64,000 bases of DNA, taken from assembly GCF_000020365.1 (NCBI RefSeq), contig NC_012108.1:2852001-2916000 (forward strand). Reading direction: 5' to 3'. Source of the DNA: Desulforapulum autotrophicum HRM2 (GTDB lineage Bacteria; Desulfobacterota; Desulfobacteria; Desulfobacterales; Desulfobacteraceae). The notes under the pieces were generated by a model, which saw nothing but the letters and a program-made list of their open reading frames with translations, searched no databases and had not been told where the DNA came from. Numbering within the stretch: the first letter of the stretch is position 1; each line of letters begins with the position of its first letter. Below, in pieces: positions 46,606-56,537 of the stretch. A program made the position numbers and the translations under genes.

Positions 46606-46739
46606 CCATAAACAAACATAGCAAAGAAAGGAACCTCATCAAAAAGAATAATACCCCAGTAGCCCCTGAAGATCAATCAATAACCCCTGATAAGCTCGGA
46701 ATTTTTGGCAATTACTTCTCCATATTAAAGGTAGGAAAC

Positions 46740-48029
46740 ATGCTAAACAAATCGGGGATAACCAAAACAAAAGGTGCATCACTCCTGGAATTGTTCACAA
46801 TTGTTTTCAACCTTGCATTTGTCGGCAAGAATCTTTTTGAAGGTGTGGTTCGGAATAAAAAGATAGGTGTAGGTAAAGATGCTGTATATGATTTTTTGAA
46901 TTCCCCCAGATATAACTGGAGACGTTTCACACTTTTTCTTTGCAGCCGGATTTATATTCTCATTAAAAACCTTTTGGATAATTCTTCTGAAGAGGTCCTC
47001 ATTATTGATGATTCAACCTATGACAGAAGCCGTTCAAAAAAAGTTGAACTTCTTTCCAAGGTTTATGATCATTGCACCGGCAGATATTTGAAAGGATTCA
47101 GGATGCTGACTCTTGGGTGGTCTGATGGAAACAGTTTTCTTGGAATCGATTTTGCCCTGTTATCATCAAAGGATGAAAAAAACCGATATAATGAAATCAA
47201 CCCTAAGATTGATAAAAGAACCTGTGGCTATAAACGCCGCAAAGAGGCAATAACAAAATCCACTGAGTTGCTCGAACCCATGGTTAAAAGAGCCATAAAT
47301 CTTGGCATTCGGGCAAAGTACCTTGTAATGGATAGCTGGTTTTCAATGCCTTCAGCTATCTCGACTCTTCGCAAACACATCCATGTCATATGTATGTTGA
47401 AAGATCAATGGAAATGGTTCTACACATATAATGGGAAAAAGTTCCGCCTCAGTGACCTCTATGGCAAGCTTAAGAAACAAAGAGGACCGTCTCAAATCAA
47501 GGCCAGTGTCATTGTCACATTGTCAGACGGGAATAAAGCAAGAATCATTTTTGTGTCCTGCGATACGAAAAGGGGATGGTTGGCTGTTTTATCAACAGAT
47601 GTTTCCATTGCTGAAGAAGAAATACTACGACTATACGGCAAGCGTTGGGATATAGAAGTCTTTTTCAAAATGTGCAAGCAACACCTGAAGCTGGTCAAAG
47701 AGATTCAGATTCGCAACTATGACTGTCTGATCGGGCACACTTCCTTAGTGATAGCCCGGTATAATATTTTGAGCCTATTCCAAAGAGAAGGCATTGATCA
47801 GCGATCTTTTGGAGATATATTCAGAGCCTGCAATGAAGAATTGACCAATATAACCTTCATTGAAGCTCTGAAGAGAATAATACAACTGGCCACGGCCACA
47901 CTGCGTAAAGCACATAAGTTGTCAGATAAAGTCATAACCGCCATGTTTGACGTGATAATGGGGCAAGCTGCTATATATTTTGGCCTATCTGACAATAAAA
48001 GACCCCAATTGGCGGGGGTGTTGGGTTAG
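46740..48029 (+). CDS. IS4 family transposase
   Basis: The 429-residue DDE transposase has IIDDSTYDRSRSKKVELLS (first Asp), YLVMDSWFSMPSAI (second Asp) and the Y-(2)-R-(3)-E-(6)-K-type motif in YGKRWDIEVFFKMCKQHL. The frame is intact. The right end lies at or just before 48052, where the word ACTCAACTTTC (inverted) begins a terminal repeat related to that of the next element. The left end was not found in 46606-46739, so the element may be truncated on that side. Confidence 0.92.
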   Translation: MLNKSGITKTKGASLLELFTIVFNLAFVGKNLFEGVVRNKKIGVGKDAVYDFLNSPRYNWRRFTLFLCSRIYILIKNLLDNSSEEVLIIDDSTYDRSRSKKVELLSKVYDHCTGRYLKGFRMLTLGWSDGNSFLGIDFALLSSKDEKNRYNEINPKIDKRTCGYKRRKEAITKSTELLEPMVKRAINLGIRAKYLVMDSWFSMPSAISTLRKHIHVICMLKDQWKWFYTYNGKKFRLSDLYGKLKKQRGPSQIKASVIVTLSDGNKARIIFVSCDTKRGWLAVLSTDVSIAEEEILRLYGKRWDIEVFFKMCKQHLKLVKEIQIRNYDCLIGHTSLVIARYNILSLFQREGIDQRSFGDIFRACNEELTNITFIEALKRIIQLATATLRKAHKLSDKVITAMFDVIMGQAAIYFGLSDNKRPQLAGVLG

Positions 48030-48052
48030 ATTTACTTCTCAGAAAGTTGAGT
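48030..48052. repeat. 23-bp IS end, inverted copy at 44218-44240
   Basis: The sequence is the right end of the IS4-type element and is repeated exactly, inverted, at the border of the minus-strand remnant. The two mark the outer limits of a 3.8-kb segment that includes the IS66 element. Confidence 0.75.
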
Positions 48053-48096
48053 TTAATAGTATAGGAATTTCCATTTTTTGTAGGGTGATATTAAAT

Positions 48097-49694
48097 ACTC
48101 AAGTTTCGCACCCCCTTCGGGATGATTAAGAGTTAAAAATATCTTAAATTTTTACTACTTTTTATAGAAAAGGACTCCTGATAGTGGTATATATAAGCTG
48201 CTGAATTCAAACATAAACCACACAAAGGAGTCCTTGAAATATGTTTACCAGAAATTGCCGAAATTTTAAAGGAGAAATCGAGTTTTACCTGAAGAATGGC
48301 CAGAATGTTTTTGATTCGAAAATCGATGGTGTCTTCCAATCTCTGAAAATGAAGACCTGGCTCTGTCGTGCAAATATTAAAAAGCAAGAGGGGTATCATG
48401 CTGCGCATCTCCTGTTCATATTGTTCATGTTGCCGTTACTACAAATCAAGACCGTCCACTCTTTTTGCCGGAAACAGTGGCAACAGTGGTCTGTCAGCAG
48501 AAAGGACACCTATTATCGGTTTAAACAAAACACCAGCTATAGGTGGCGGGCATTTATGAACGGCATAAACCATGAAATTTTTAAAAGTGTTGAAGTTCAT
48601 AACCTCCCTCAGGAAGATCTGTGTTTTGTAATTGACGACACCATCCTCCAGAAAACAGGCAAAAAGATCGAAAATGTCACCTACCTCCATGATCATAATC
48701 TTGGCAGGTCGGTACTCGGATTCTGCATTGTCACCCTGGGACTTTTTGCAAACAATGCTTTTTATCCTCTTGACCATGCCTATTTTTTCAGCAATAAACG
48801 GCATGCCAAAACTCCGGAAAAAATCGGAGATCCAAGAAGTAGTAGTGGTCTCCGCAGCTATGAAGCCAAGCATCGCACCAAACTGGAATTAGCCTTGTCC
48901 ATGATCCGCAGAGCGGTGGAAGCCGGTATGCGTCCTGGCTATGTACTATTCGACAGTTGGTACTCCTGGCCTTGGTTCATCCAAGCAATTCGAAACATTC
49001 ATCGAGATATTCATGTTGTCTGTCGGCTTAAAGACAGCAATGTTCATTATTGGTATAATGGTCGGAAATACAGGCTCTCTAAACTCTATCAGAAAATTCG
49101 AAATGGTTTCAGGAAAGATGTCCGTACAGGCTTACTGCTGAAAAGGGTCAAAGTAACGCTGCCTGATTGTGATGAGCCAGTGGTAATCGTGTTTTCCAAA
49201 GGTTATCAAGAACCTGAATTAGAAGCGGTAAACGGTCGGAAAAAGAAAAAAGAACCCTCTTGGGTAGCATTCCTTTGTACAAATCCCAAACTACATTCAT
49301 CTTCAATCATTAAGAAGTACATCAAACGATGGCCAATCGAAGTATGTTTCAAAGAATGCAAACAGATGCTCGGCCTTGGCAAAGACCAATCCAATGATTT
49401 CAACGGGCAGGTAAATTCGTCCACCTTGAGTTTTCTGAGATACAACATCCTGAACTACCTCAATGTTGCCGAGAACTATTCAACTATGGGCGGCCTTTTC
49501 GAAAGATTGGTCGATGACGCTGCTGTAAAAAGCTACTCAACACGATTGTGGGAGTTTTTCCGTGGCCTTTTTCATGTCAGTTTTTCAAAGATCTTTGACC
49601 TCTTCGATATTCAAGAGGATTTTCAGGCCTATCTTGACACTTTAGAGCACGCACTGACTGGATTCACACCCTTTCAGGGGTGCGAAACTTGAGT
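48097..49694 (+). mobile_element. IS4-type element with inverted repeats and TAAAT flanks
   Basis: The left end ACTCAAGTTTCGCACCCC (48097) and its inverted copy ending at 49694 bound a 1598-bp element. TAAAT is present immediately outside both ends, a likely 5-bp target duplication. The transposase fills almost the whole element and stops two bases before the right border. Confidence 0.85.
48241..49692 (+). CDS. IS4-type DDE transposase
   Basis: The 483-residue product has LCFVIDDTILQKTGKK (first Asp), GYVLFDSWYSWPWFI (second Asp) and IKRWPIEVCFKECKQMLG (Y/K-x2-R-x3-E-x6-K motif). It is a distant relative of the neighbouring IS4 transposase. A ribosome site AAAGGAG lies upstream. The frame is intact and the element has matching ends, so it is probably the most recent arrival in this IS cluster. 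Confidence 0.92.
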   Translation: MFTRNCRNFKGEIEFYLKNGQNVFDSKIDGVFQSLKMKTWLCRANIKKQEGYHAAHLLFILFMLPLLQIKTVHSFCRKQWQQWSVSRKDTYYRFKQNTSYRWRAFMNGINHEIFKSVEVHNLPQEDLCFVIDDTILQKTGKKIENVTYLHDHNLGRSVLGFCIVTLGLFANNAFYPLDHAYFFSNKRHAKTPEKIGDPRSSSGLRSYEAKHRTKLELALSMIRRAVEAGMRPGYVLFDSWYSWPWFIQAIRNIHRDIHVVCRLKDSNVHYWYNGRKYRLSKLYQKIRNGFRKDVRTGLLLKRVKVTLPDCDEPVVIVFSKGYQEPELEAVNGRKKKKEPSWVAFLCTNPKLHSSSIIKKYIKRWPIEVCFKECKQMLGLGKDQSNDFNGQVNSSTLSFLRYNILNYLNVAENYSTMGGLFERLVDDAAVKSYSTRLWEFFRGLFHVSFSKIFDLFDIQEDFQAYLDTLEHALTGFTPFQGCET

Positions 49695-49742
49695 TAAATA
49701 GTTCTTGAATTGTGATAAGCATTTGTATCATAATCAAACTTT

Positions 49743-50423
49743 ATGAAAACTATTTTCCAAACAAATAAAGACAGAGGTGTCTTTCAAGAAATATTCCTCG
49801 ATCACTGGCCTTCCTTTAAAGCAAAGCACGACGGGTATGATGACCCTCAGTACACCATTCCAGTCCAGAAAATGCTTGATTGTGGAAAGGAAAGTGGTGG
49901 ATATGCTGAGTATAGATGTGTTCATTGTGGTTTTGATTTATTTCGGGTGGGGTTTAGCTGTAAGAGTTGTTTTTGTTTATCCTGTTCCAAACTGTATGTT
50001 GATGAATTTGTAGCACAAGTCAGTAAAATGCTTCATCCCGGTGTCGTTTACAGGCATATAGTGCTGACATTACCAGAACAGTTGAGACAGCCTTTTTACA
50101 GTGTCCGTCATGATGGTGATTTGTTATCAAGGTTGATGAAAACAGGTCATCAATGCTTGGAGGAAGTTGTTTTCGTTGCTCTTCGCCGAAATGTAAAAAT
50201 AGGGACAATGATCGTTGTGCAAACTCATGGACGTTCGGGACATTACAATCCCCATTTACACATAATAATGACCAGTGGTGGAATCAAGGAAGATATCGAT
50301 AGTTGGTTCGATTTAAGATATTTCAAGTATGAAATCATACATAAAAAATGGCAATATCATTTGTTTCGCATGGTGAAAGATTACTTTAAAGTTCCTGAAA
50401 TCAAAATAGTTTACAATAATTAA
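49743..50423 (+). pseudogene. C-terminally truncated IS91-type transposase
   Basis: The 226-residue frame has the N-terminal zinc-binding domain (YRCVHCGFDLFRVGFSCKSC and FCLSCSKLYVD) and the HUH motif region (HYNPHLHIIMTSGG) of IS91 transposases. The family is normally about 400 residues; the part with the catalytic tyrosine is missing. No ori/ter ends were seen. The stretch 50424-50622 after it holds no gene. Confidence 0.82.
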
Positions 50424-50622
50424 TTAGGAATACTTGAGGAAATATTTTATCAGTCGTTTTTAACACCTTTTGAGGCCATTTGCATAACCCCCAGTTACAT
50501 CCTAACCATTTTTTGGAAGATTTTATTTTGCTCATGAGCCTTATTGAACAAAAAGATTTTTTAGACAGGTGGCCAAAAAAATTAAAACGCAGATCGTAAA
50601 ATAGTTTCCACAAAATTTCGTT

Positions 50623-51498
50623 ATGATTCGTAAATTAAAAAAAATACTATTTAGATATTTAAAAACCGGAAAGCTGGTTTTTATCGGAAAGCCTGTATAC
50701 AAAGCGATTATAACTATTGAACTTTTATTTCATCGTTTGGTTGATTTGTGTGCTCGAACCGGTTCTGGTTCACAGGATAATCTTAATTCTGATTTAACTG
50801 TCCTTGTCAAGACCTTTGAAAGACCTCGAACGGTAAAACGGCTTATTAAAAGCATAAAAAGGTTTTATCCCAACCTTAGGATTATTCTTGTTGACGATAG
50901 TAAATATCCTGTTCAAATCAATGGAATAGAAACTGTGGTTATGCCATTTGACAGCGGTATATCCGCCGGAAGGAATAAAGCGTTATCACTGGTTAAAACA
51001 GAATTTGTTTTAGTGCTGGACGATGATTTTGTTTTTTTTAGAAAAACCGACCTTGTCAATGCCCTTAAAAGAATTAAAGCCAATCCAAATATTGATATTT
51101 TAGGGGGCGAAGTCATAGATCTTCCATTTTACAAAACCTTTGACTACTATACAGCTCCCATATTTGCAACAGTGGCTCAACCGACAATGCCAACTGGATC
51201 ATTAATTGATGGTATGCCTGTGCTTGACAAGGTTGCAAATTTTTATATCGGCAGGACCCATGCTATAAAAAAAATCAAATGGGATAACCTATTAAAAAGG
51301 TTAGATCATGCTGACTTTTTTACCAGGGCCAAAGGCGTTTTGACATCTGTTTTAACAGATGAGTTTAAATGTCTTCATGCCAGAACCATTTATAATAGAA
51401 CTTATATGAGTTTCCGAAACAATCTAAAAAGAGATCAGATATACTTGTTTCTAAAATACAACCATGAATCTAATATTAAAAACCCTCAGATGCCATAA
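50623..51498 (+). CDS. Glycosyltransferase family 2-like protein
   Basis: The 291-residue GT-A product has LTVLVKTFERPRTVKRLIKS, the nucleotide-binding IILVDDSKYP, GISAGRNKALSLVKTEFVLV and the metal-binding LDDDFVFF (DxD). Further on, VANFYIGRTHAIKKIKWD and DHADFFTRAKGVLTSVLTDE fit the catalytic acidic region. The fold and the DDDF resemble GT12/B4GALNT-type enzymes. A short basic N-terminus precedes a weak hydrophobic stretch. It resumes the exopolysaccharide gene series after the IS cluster. Confidence 0.85.
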   Translation: MIRKLKKILFRYLKTGKLVFIGKPVYKAIITIELLFHRLVDLCARTGSGSQDNLNSDLTVLVKTFERPRTVKRLIKSIKRFYPNLRIILVDDSKYPVQINGIETVVMPFDSGISAGRNKALSLVKTEFVLVLDDDFVFFRKTDLVNALKRIKANPNIDILGGEVIDLPFYKTFDYYTAPIFATVAQPTMPTGSLIDGMPVLDKVANFYIGRTHAIKKIKWDNLLKRLDHADFFTRAKGVLTSVLTDEFKCLHARTIYNRTYMSFRNNLKRDQIYLFLKYNHESNIKNPQMP

Positions 51499-51694
51499 GT
51501 TGCCTTGTACGTATCCATGAATTCAACTATGAGCAATGAATTAAAAATAATTATTTTGTGTTCAAAAATAGAGCTTGATTATGAATTAAGAGATCGCGTT
51601 AAACAACTATTAAACGAACACTCAATTGACTGGAATATTGTCTATAATGTTTCTATAAAATGGGGGGTCTTGCCCCTCGTATATATCCATTTTA

Positions 51695-53660
51695 CCCACA
51701 TTGAGCAGGTATGTTTATTCTTTTTCTGAATTATTCGATAATATTTTTTTGCGGGCATTTTTGAACCTGAGAAACATTTTTAAGAACTCGTTTTTAAAAC
51801 TTTCTTCCATTTTAATCTCCAACAATGCTCAAATAAGGATTCAGAATTAAATAACGCCGAAACGATTCATCGGGCCATGGGTGTTGTCAATTAATTCACA
51901 TTCTAAAGGCTTTTTTAACGCTGATGCATTAGCATTTCAGGCAGTTGTTTTGAAATCGAGATACCACTTGATAAATCTTTGCAACAGAATCTCCCAAAAG
52001 CGTTAATATTTTTCTGCGTAATTCACTAACTCCTTCTAACATTACTTTAACCTGCTGATTTTCCCTAATTACAACATGATTGATCCCCTCCAAAATTTGA
52101 AAAATCCATCTCATGGTGGGACGTTTACTGGGTTGTTTAATCTGATTAGGAATGGTTTCATTCAGCTTTTCCAACGCTTTTCTTAAGCGCCTCTGTGCTA
52201 TAGTGTAAACAAGTAAGGATAAAGTCATCACCATTATCAGGCCTTCAATCCTGGATGGTTTTTCCAGGAAAAACGCAGAGGCAAAACACAAAGAACTCTT
52301 CAAAAAGCCAAACCCTTTCTCAACATGATCTTGTTTTTGATAGGCTTGAAGCACCTCAACATCACTCAACTCAGATTTAGGGATATTGCTGCCAATGATA
52401 AAGCAAGCCCTTTCCCGCACGATTTGTTTGATTTGTTCCAGGTCTTTTTCAGCTTTAAATTCAATTTGATATTTGATTTCAAAGGGAGTGCTTTTACCAG
52501 GTCTACCTTTGCTCAGATATTTTTTATGTTCTTTGATTTCAACCGCTTTCACCTGGTGATATTTCCACTTTTTATGCAATTTCTCCAGGGACGCCCTGGC
52601 CTCAGTCTCCGTTTCAAACCTTTGAGCCTGTAAATGATAAAGCGCCTTATCAATCTGAGTTTTTTCTTTAATGCTGGCTTTTTCTACTGTTTTTTCAGAA
52701 CGATTAAAAGCAGCTTCAGAAAAAACTACAATCCAGCGTTGCTGGATCTCATAATGCTCTATTTCAAGACAAGTATATTTTCTTTGTTCATCCCAACTTT
52801 CCCAAATATCATGATTTAAAGCATTCTGAATTGATGTCTTAGCTGGTTTGTTTGTTTCCGGAATTCGAGTGATAAAATTCAAAGAATTTAGGTGGATAGC
52901 ATTTTCTTTACTATAACCTTTTGAATCCATAATCAGATAGCGTGGGGCTTCCATATCATTCCAGGCTTCTACCAGTTTTTTAGACCGATGCTGGAAAATA
53001 GTATTATCATTAGAATTTCCATCCCAACATTTCATCAAAAGCGGAATTCCCCCATCTTGAGATGTCATCATTTCCAAGACCACTTGTTTCAGATCGGGTC
53101 GATGATCTTTCGAATAACCATGGGTAATCGTGACCGCTTGAGTATCTTGATCTGGCAGATTTTCACCAGTCACAGAAAAGCTGGTGGTATCTTCGCAGCC
53201 AAAGCTACAATCAACCTGTTCCTGCTGACAAACTGATGCTGCTAAACTTCCAAACAACGCCTCACAGCCATAGGCATGAGCCACATCCAGAGTACGCCCT
53301 AACTTAAACCGGTTGAAATGCTCGGCTTGCACTCCCGGACGAAATAAGACTTCCAGTGGTTTATTCTCAAAAAACTGAGGTGTCAAAGAAAGAGGACGAT
53401 CAGTAAAACCAAGACCATTAAGAATCATACCAGCAATCGCTTCTCCATGGCTAATCTCTGACAGATCATGGACTCCTAACAGACTATCAATTTGTTCCAC
53501 TAATTTCAGGTCTTTAATTACACCGGCTACAACACCATAATGATCTAAACGATTTATTTCTAATTCCATCTTCCTCTTCTCTTTGCATCTTTCTTTGTGG
53601 TGATTTAAGTTGGAGGCATCTTAAATCATTTTTTAATTAAATGCACCTGCTCAATGTGGG
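51695..53660 (-). mobile_element. IS1634-type element with 16-bp inverted repeats and 6-bp target duplication
   Basis: CCCACATTGAGCAGGT at the left end is repeated exactly inverted at the right end (53645-53660). ATTTTA flanks both sides (51689-51694 and 53661-53666). The element is 1966 bp. Perfect ends and a perfect duplication point to a fairly recent insertion. Confidence 0.95.
51929..53569 (-). CDS. IS1634 family DDE transposase
   Basis: The 546-residue product shows SFGCEDTTSFSVTGEN, ITHGYSKDHRPDLKQVVLEM and YLIMDSKGYSKENAI (catalytic Asp region), and VEKGFGFLKSSL near the C-terminus that carries the Glu. The frame is intact. It lies inside perfect inverted repeats, so the element is probably complete and possibly active. 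It is oriented against the host operon. Confidence 0.92.
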   Translation of the reverse strand: MELEINRLDHYGVVAGVIKDLKLVEQIDSLLGVHDLSEISHGEAIAGMILNGLGFTDRPLSLTPQFFENKPLEVLFRPGVQAEHFNRFKLGRTLDVAHAYGCEALFGSLAASVCQQEQVDCSFGCEDTTSFSVTGENLPDQDTQAVTITHGYSKDHRPDLKQVVLEMMTSQDGGIPLLMKCWDGNSNDNTIFQHRSKKLVEAWNDMEAPRYLIMDSKGYSKENAIHLNSLNFITRIPETNKPAKTSIQNALNHDIWESWDEQRKYTCLEIEHYEIQQRWIVVFSEAAFNRSEKTVEKASIKEKTQIDKALYHLQAQRFETETEARASLEKLHKKWKYHQVKAVEIKEHKKYLSKGRPGKSTPFEIKYQIEFKAEKDLEQIKQIVRERACFIIGSNIPKSELSDVEVLQAYQKQDHVEKGFGFLKSSLCFASAFFLEKPSRIEGLIMVMTLSLLVYTIAQRRLRKALEKLNETIPNQIKQPSKRPTMRWIFQILEGINHVVIRENQQVKVMLEGVSELRRKILTLLGDSVAKIYQVVSRFQNNCLKC

Positions 53661-54734
53661 ATTTTAAAAATGAATTTTCAAATGATATCCCCGAAAGGGT
53701 AATAAAAAAGTTTCAGAAGTATTTCATTGGTAATGTGGGCAGAAATGCACTTCTCTCCAATGAACAGTTCAAACTGACTGATATGCTGGAAAAGGCTGGC
53801 ATTCTGGTCATGCCACTTAAAGGCCCCTTTCTATCATATGTGGTTTATGGGAATGATTCTTTAAGGTTCTCAAGTGATATAGATATTTTTGTCAAAGAGT
53901 CACATGCTATCGAAGCCAGGGATCTTTTAATTGCTAACGGATATCAATCTCTTGATAAAATAGATTTCAAATATGATAATTTTTATTTAAAAATTGAGCA
54001 TGCTTTTAATCTTCACAACCCCAATAATAATATATGTGTTGACCTCCAATGGAAGATTTTGGGCAGCTATACTTCGGAACCGATAACCATTGAAAAAATT
54101 GAAAGCAAATTAATCAAACAACATTACGGCGATCGTTTCATTAATCAGTTATCGCCTGAGTACCTGTTGTTTTATCTTTGTGTTCATGGAAGCAAAGACG
54201 GATGGCGCAAATTTGAGTGGATCTGCTGCATTTCTGAATTTTTAAAAAAACACACCGATTTTGATTGGGAGGAGATATATCGTTTATCCAAAAAAGAAAA
54301 CTGTTTTAAAAAACTTCTGTTAGGGCTTTTTCTGGCAAAATCATTGTGTGATGCCCCTTTACCTCAAAAGGCAGATACATACATAAAGCAAAACCCCACG
54401 GTCATTAATGCAGGTCGAAAATTCATTGAATTATATCTAAACAATAAAAGCGTGGCAGCAAGTTTTACAGACAATAGTACTTTTTCTCCATTTAACCTTC
54501 AAATACAAGATGATTGGCGCAATATAGCCCGCTATATAATCAGGCAGATTTTTAAACCAACGGCTAAAGATTTAAGTCTTTTCCCCTTACATAAAAAACT
54601 TGTATTTTTATACTATATTTACCGTCCATTAAGGCTTCTATGGCGAATTTTTATTTATTCATTTAACAAATTCAGCCGAAAATCATCCAAAATATTCTAA
54701 TTTTATTTACTAAAAACAACCGGATAAATTCAGA

Positions 54735-56177
54735 ATGCTTAGAGAACACAGCTCTTTAACGTTGGACCTGCAAAAAACGCTTGATATTAGTATTACAGGT
54801 TTTTCTTTTATTGCAGCCTATTTTATAAAAAGACATTTATTGCCTGGCAGTCTGAGCGGGCTTTCCATTGGACCGAACTACTACATTATCCTCTTGCTGA
54901 TCATCATCTCCTGGCATATCTCATTCAAATGGATGGGCATGTATCTGTCCTACCGCAATAAATCGTTCTGGGAATTTTTTTTCATCATCCTTAAATCCTG
55001 TTTTCTAGGTATGGTTCTCCTGACTACAGGCCTGTATCTGATGCACATACAGGGGGTGAGCCGTCTGCTTTTAGTTCTCTTTATGGTACTTTGCATCTCA
55101 GGCCTCACTTTATCCAAGTTTATCGTCTACCGAACGCTCAGAAAAATAAGGTCCCAGGGGTACAACACCCGTAACTTACTGATTGTTGGCAGTAAAGCCA
55201 GGGCAATTGATATCATTCGGGCTGTGGAAAGTCATCAGGATTCAGGATACCTGATCCTTGGATGCTTTGATGTGGATGGAGAACTGGTGGGCAAAACGGT
55301 GATCAACGGCCATAAAGTGATTGGAAGTATCGGCGGCTTGGAAGCGTTCCTGGTGAACAACGTGGTGGATGAACTGATCTTTGCCATGCCCCTTAAAGAA
55401 ATCATGTATGCAGACAAATACCTTGCCATTGCCGAGAACCTTGGGGTCAAGGTGCGGATTATTCCTGACTGGCAGGTAAACTTTCTCATGTACCGGCCAG
55501 GAGTTGCAAGGATCGCATTTGAGGATTTCCTTGGAATTTACACCATGTCCCTCCAGACAACACCCCAGAATGAAGGAAAGCTCTTTGTTAAAATTCTCCT
55601 GGACTACCTGGGTGGAGTGGTCTTTTTGATCCTCTCCCTTCCGTTGTTTGCCGTTATTGCTTCTGCCATCAAGCTCATTTCCAAAGGGCCTGTATTTTAC
55701 ACCCAGGAGAGGCTTGGACTCAACGGCAGGACCTTTGAAGTCTATAAATTCAGAACCATGGTCAACAATGCTGACGAGCTACGCAAGGAACTCCAAGACT
55801 ATAATGAGGCAGACGGCCCAGCCTTTAAGATTAAAAAGGATCCCAGGGTGATTCCCTGGGTGGGAACATTTTTGAGGAAAACCAGCCTGGATGAACTTCC
55901 CCAGCTGTTCAATGTGCTTCGGGGAGAGATGAGCATTGTGGGACCTAGACCCCCCATACCCGCAGAGGTGGAAGAGTACTCCATGTGGCAGCGCCGCAGA
56001 CTCTCCATGAAACCGGGACTTACCTGCTTATGGCAGATCGCACCTTCAAGAAATGATTTAACTTTTGACCAGTGGATGAAGATGGATCTTGAATACATCG
56101 ACAATTGGTCGTTGTTTCTGGATTTCAAACTTCTGGTTCTGACCTTTAAAGCGGTGCTGACCGGTGCCGGGAGATAG
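54735..56177 (+). CDS. Exopolysaccharide priming glycosylphosphotransferase
   Basis: The 480-residue membrane protein has four to five N-terminal hydrophobic segments, a Rossmann-like cytoplasmic part (NLLIVGSKARAIDIIRAV), a further membrane segment (near 290) and the C-terminal catalytic domain: SKGPVFYTQERLGLNGRTFE, YKFRTMVNNADE, RKTSLDELPQLFNVLRGEMS, and MKPGLTCLWQIAPSRND. It links the first sugar phosphate to undecaprenyl phosphate (WbaP/WcaJ/EpsE type). The start sugar (glucose, galactose or HexNAc) is unknown. It ends the exopolysaccharide series. Confidence 0.93.
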   Translation: MLREHSSLTLDLQKTLDISITGFSFIAAYFIKRHLLPGSLSGLSIGPNYYIILLLIIISWHISFKWMGMYLSYRNKSFWEFFFIILKSCFLGMVLLTTGLYLMHIQGVSRLLLVLFMVLCISGLTLSKFIVYRTLRKIRSQGYNTRNLLIVGSKARAIDIIRAVESHQDSGYLILGCFDVDGELVGKTVINGHKVIGSIGGLEAFLVNNVVDELIFAMPLKEIMYADKYLAIAENLGVKVRIIPDWQVNFLMYRPGVARIAFEDFLGIYTMSLQTTPQNEGKLFVKILLDYLGGVVFLILSLPLFAVIASAIKLISKGPVFYTQERLGLNGRTFEVYKFRTMVNNADELRKELQDYNEADGPAFKIKKDPRVIPWVGTFLRKTSLDELPQLFNVLRGEMSIVGPRPPIPAEVEEYSMWQRRRLSMKPGLTCLWQIAPSRNDLTFDQWMKMDLEYIDNWSLFLDFKLLVLTFKAVLTGAGR

Positions 56178-56178
56178 C

Positions 56179-56213
56179 GGGGGCAGGCGCTGGGCTTATT
56201 GATGGGTGTTATT
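56179..56213 (-). repeat. Degenerate cassette repeat R7 (minus orientation)
   Basis: Read on the minus strand it has AATAACACCC, CAATAAGCCCAGC and GCCTGCCCCC in the order of the 32-bp unit, with a 4-base insertion and several changes. Its orientation places it about 43 bp after the stop of the minus-strand toxin gene, the same relation the other copies have to their genes. Confidence 0.45.
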
Positions 56214-56255
56214 CACTGATAGTCCTAAAGATAACGCTGATAAACAAATTTTCTT

Positions 56256-56537
56256 TTATGATCGTTTTAAATTTCGATAAAAATTTTCATGTGAACCCAA
56301 AAGCAACAACATGCGGGTTTCTGGATCATACTCATAAGCCAATAAGGTCAACACCCCATTACACTTGAATTTATAAACAAACACACCTGCCAGGTCACCT
56401 TTTTTGGCTTCTCCAAGGGTCGGATCACGCATAATTTCGGAAACAGCATTGTCCACATCCGCTTTTTGATTTAAATGTAAACGCTTGTAAGCTCGTTTAA
56501 ACATGGAAGTCTGTAAGACTTTAACACTATCATTCAT
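56256..56537 (-). CDS. RelE/ParE-type toxin
   Basis: The 93-residue product begins MNDSVKVLQTSMFKRAYKRL, with the helix KADVDNAVSEIM and the beta-sheet core GVFVYKFKCNGVLTLLAYE, YDPETRMLLLLGSHENFYRN. This resembles the mRNA-interferase/ParE fold of YafQ/RelE kin. The frame is open 20 codons upstream, but that overlaps the antitoxin; the ATG at 56537 is chosen. It overlaps the antitoxin gene by eight bases. Whether it cuts mRNA or poisons gyrase is unknown. Confidence 0.82.
   Translation of the reverse strand: MNDSVKVLQTSMFKRAYKRLHLNQKADVDNAVSEIMRDPTLGEAKKGDLAGVFVYKFKCNGVLTLLAYEYDPETRMLLLLGSHENFYRNLKRS

Larger units (their letters stand above)
51517..54700 (+). pseudogene. Nucleotidyltransferase family protein (PF14907-like) split by an IS
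   Basis: The gene is cut at 51694 by an IS1634-type element. Removing 51695-53660 and one copy of the 6-bp duplication joins ...PLVYIHF to KNEFSNDIPERVIKKFQKYF in frame, giving a complete protein of about 400 residues. The main part has GILVMPLKGPFLSYVVYGND and RFSSDIDIFVKESHA, the GS-like/DxD nucleotidyltransferase core. Relatives often sit with HprK-like and PqqD-like genes in polysaccharide/PEP-CTERM loci (from memory; check). The rear part keeps an open frame from an ATG-like codon at 53654 inside the IS end and might still be expressed. Confidence 0.85.
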
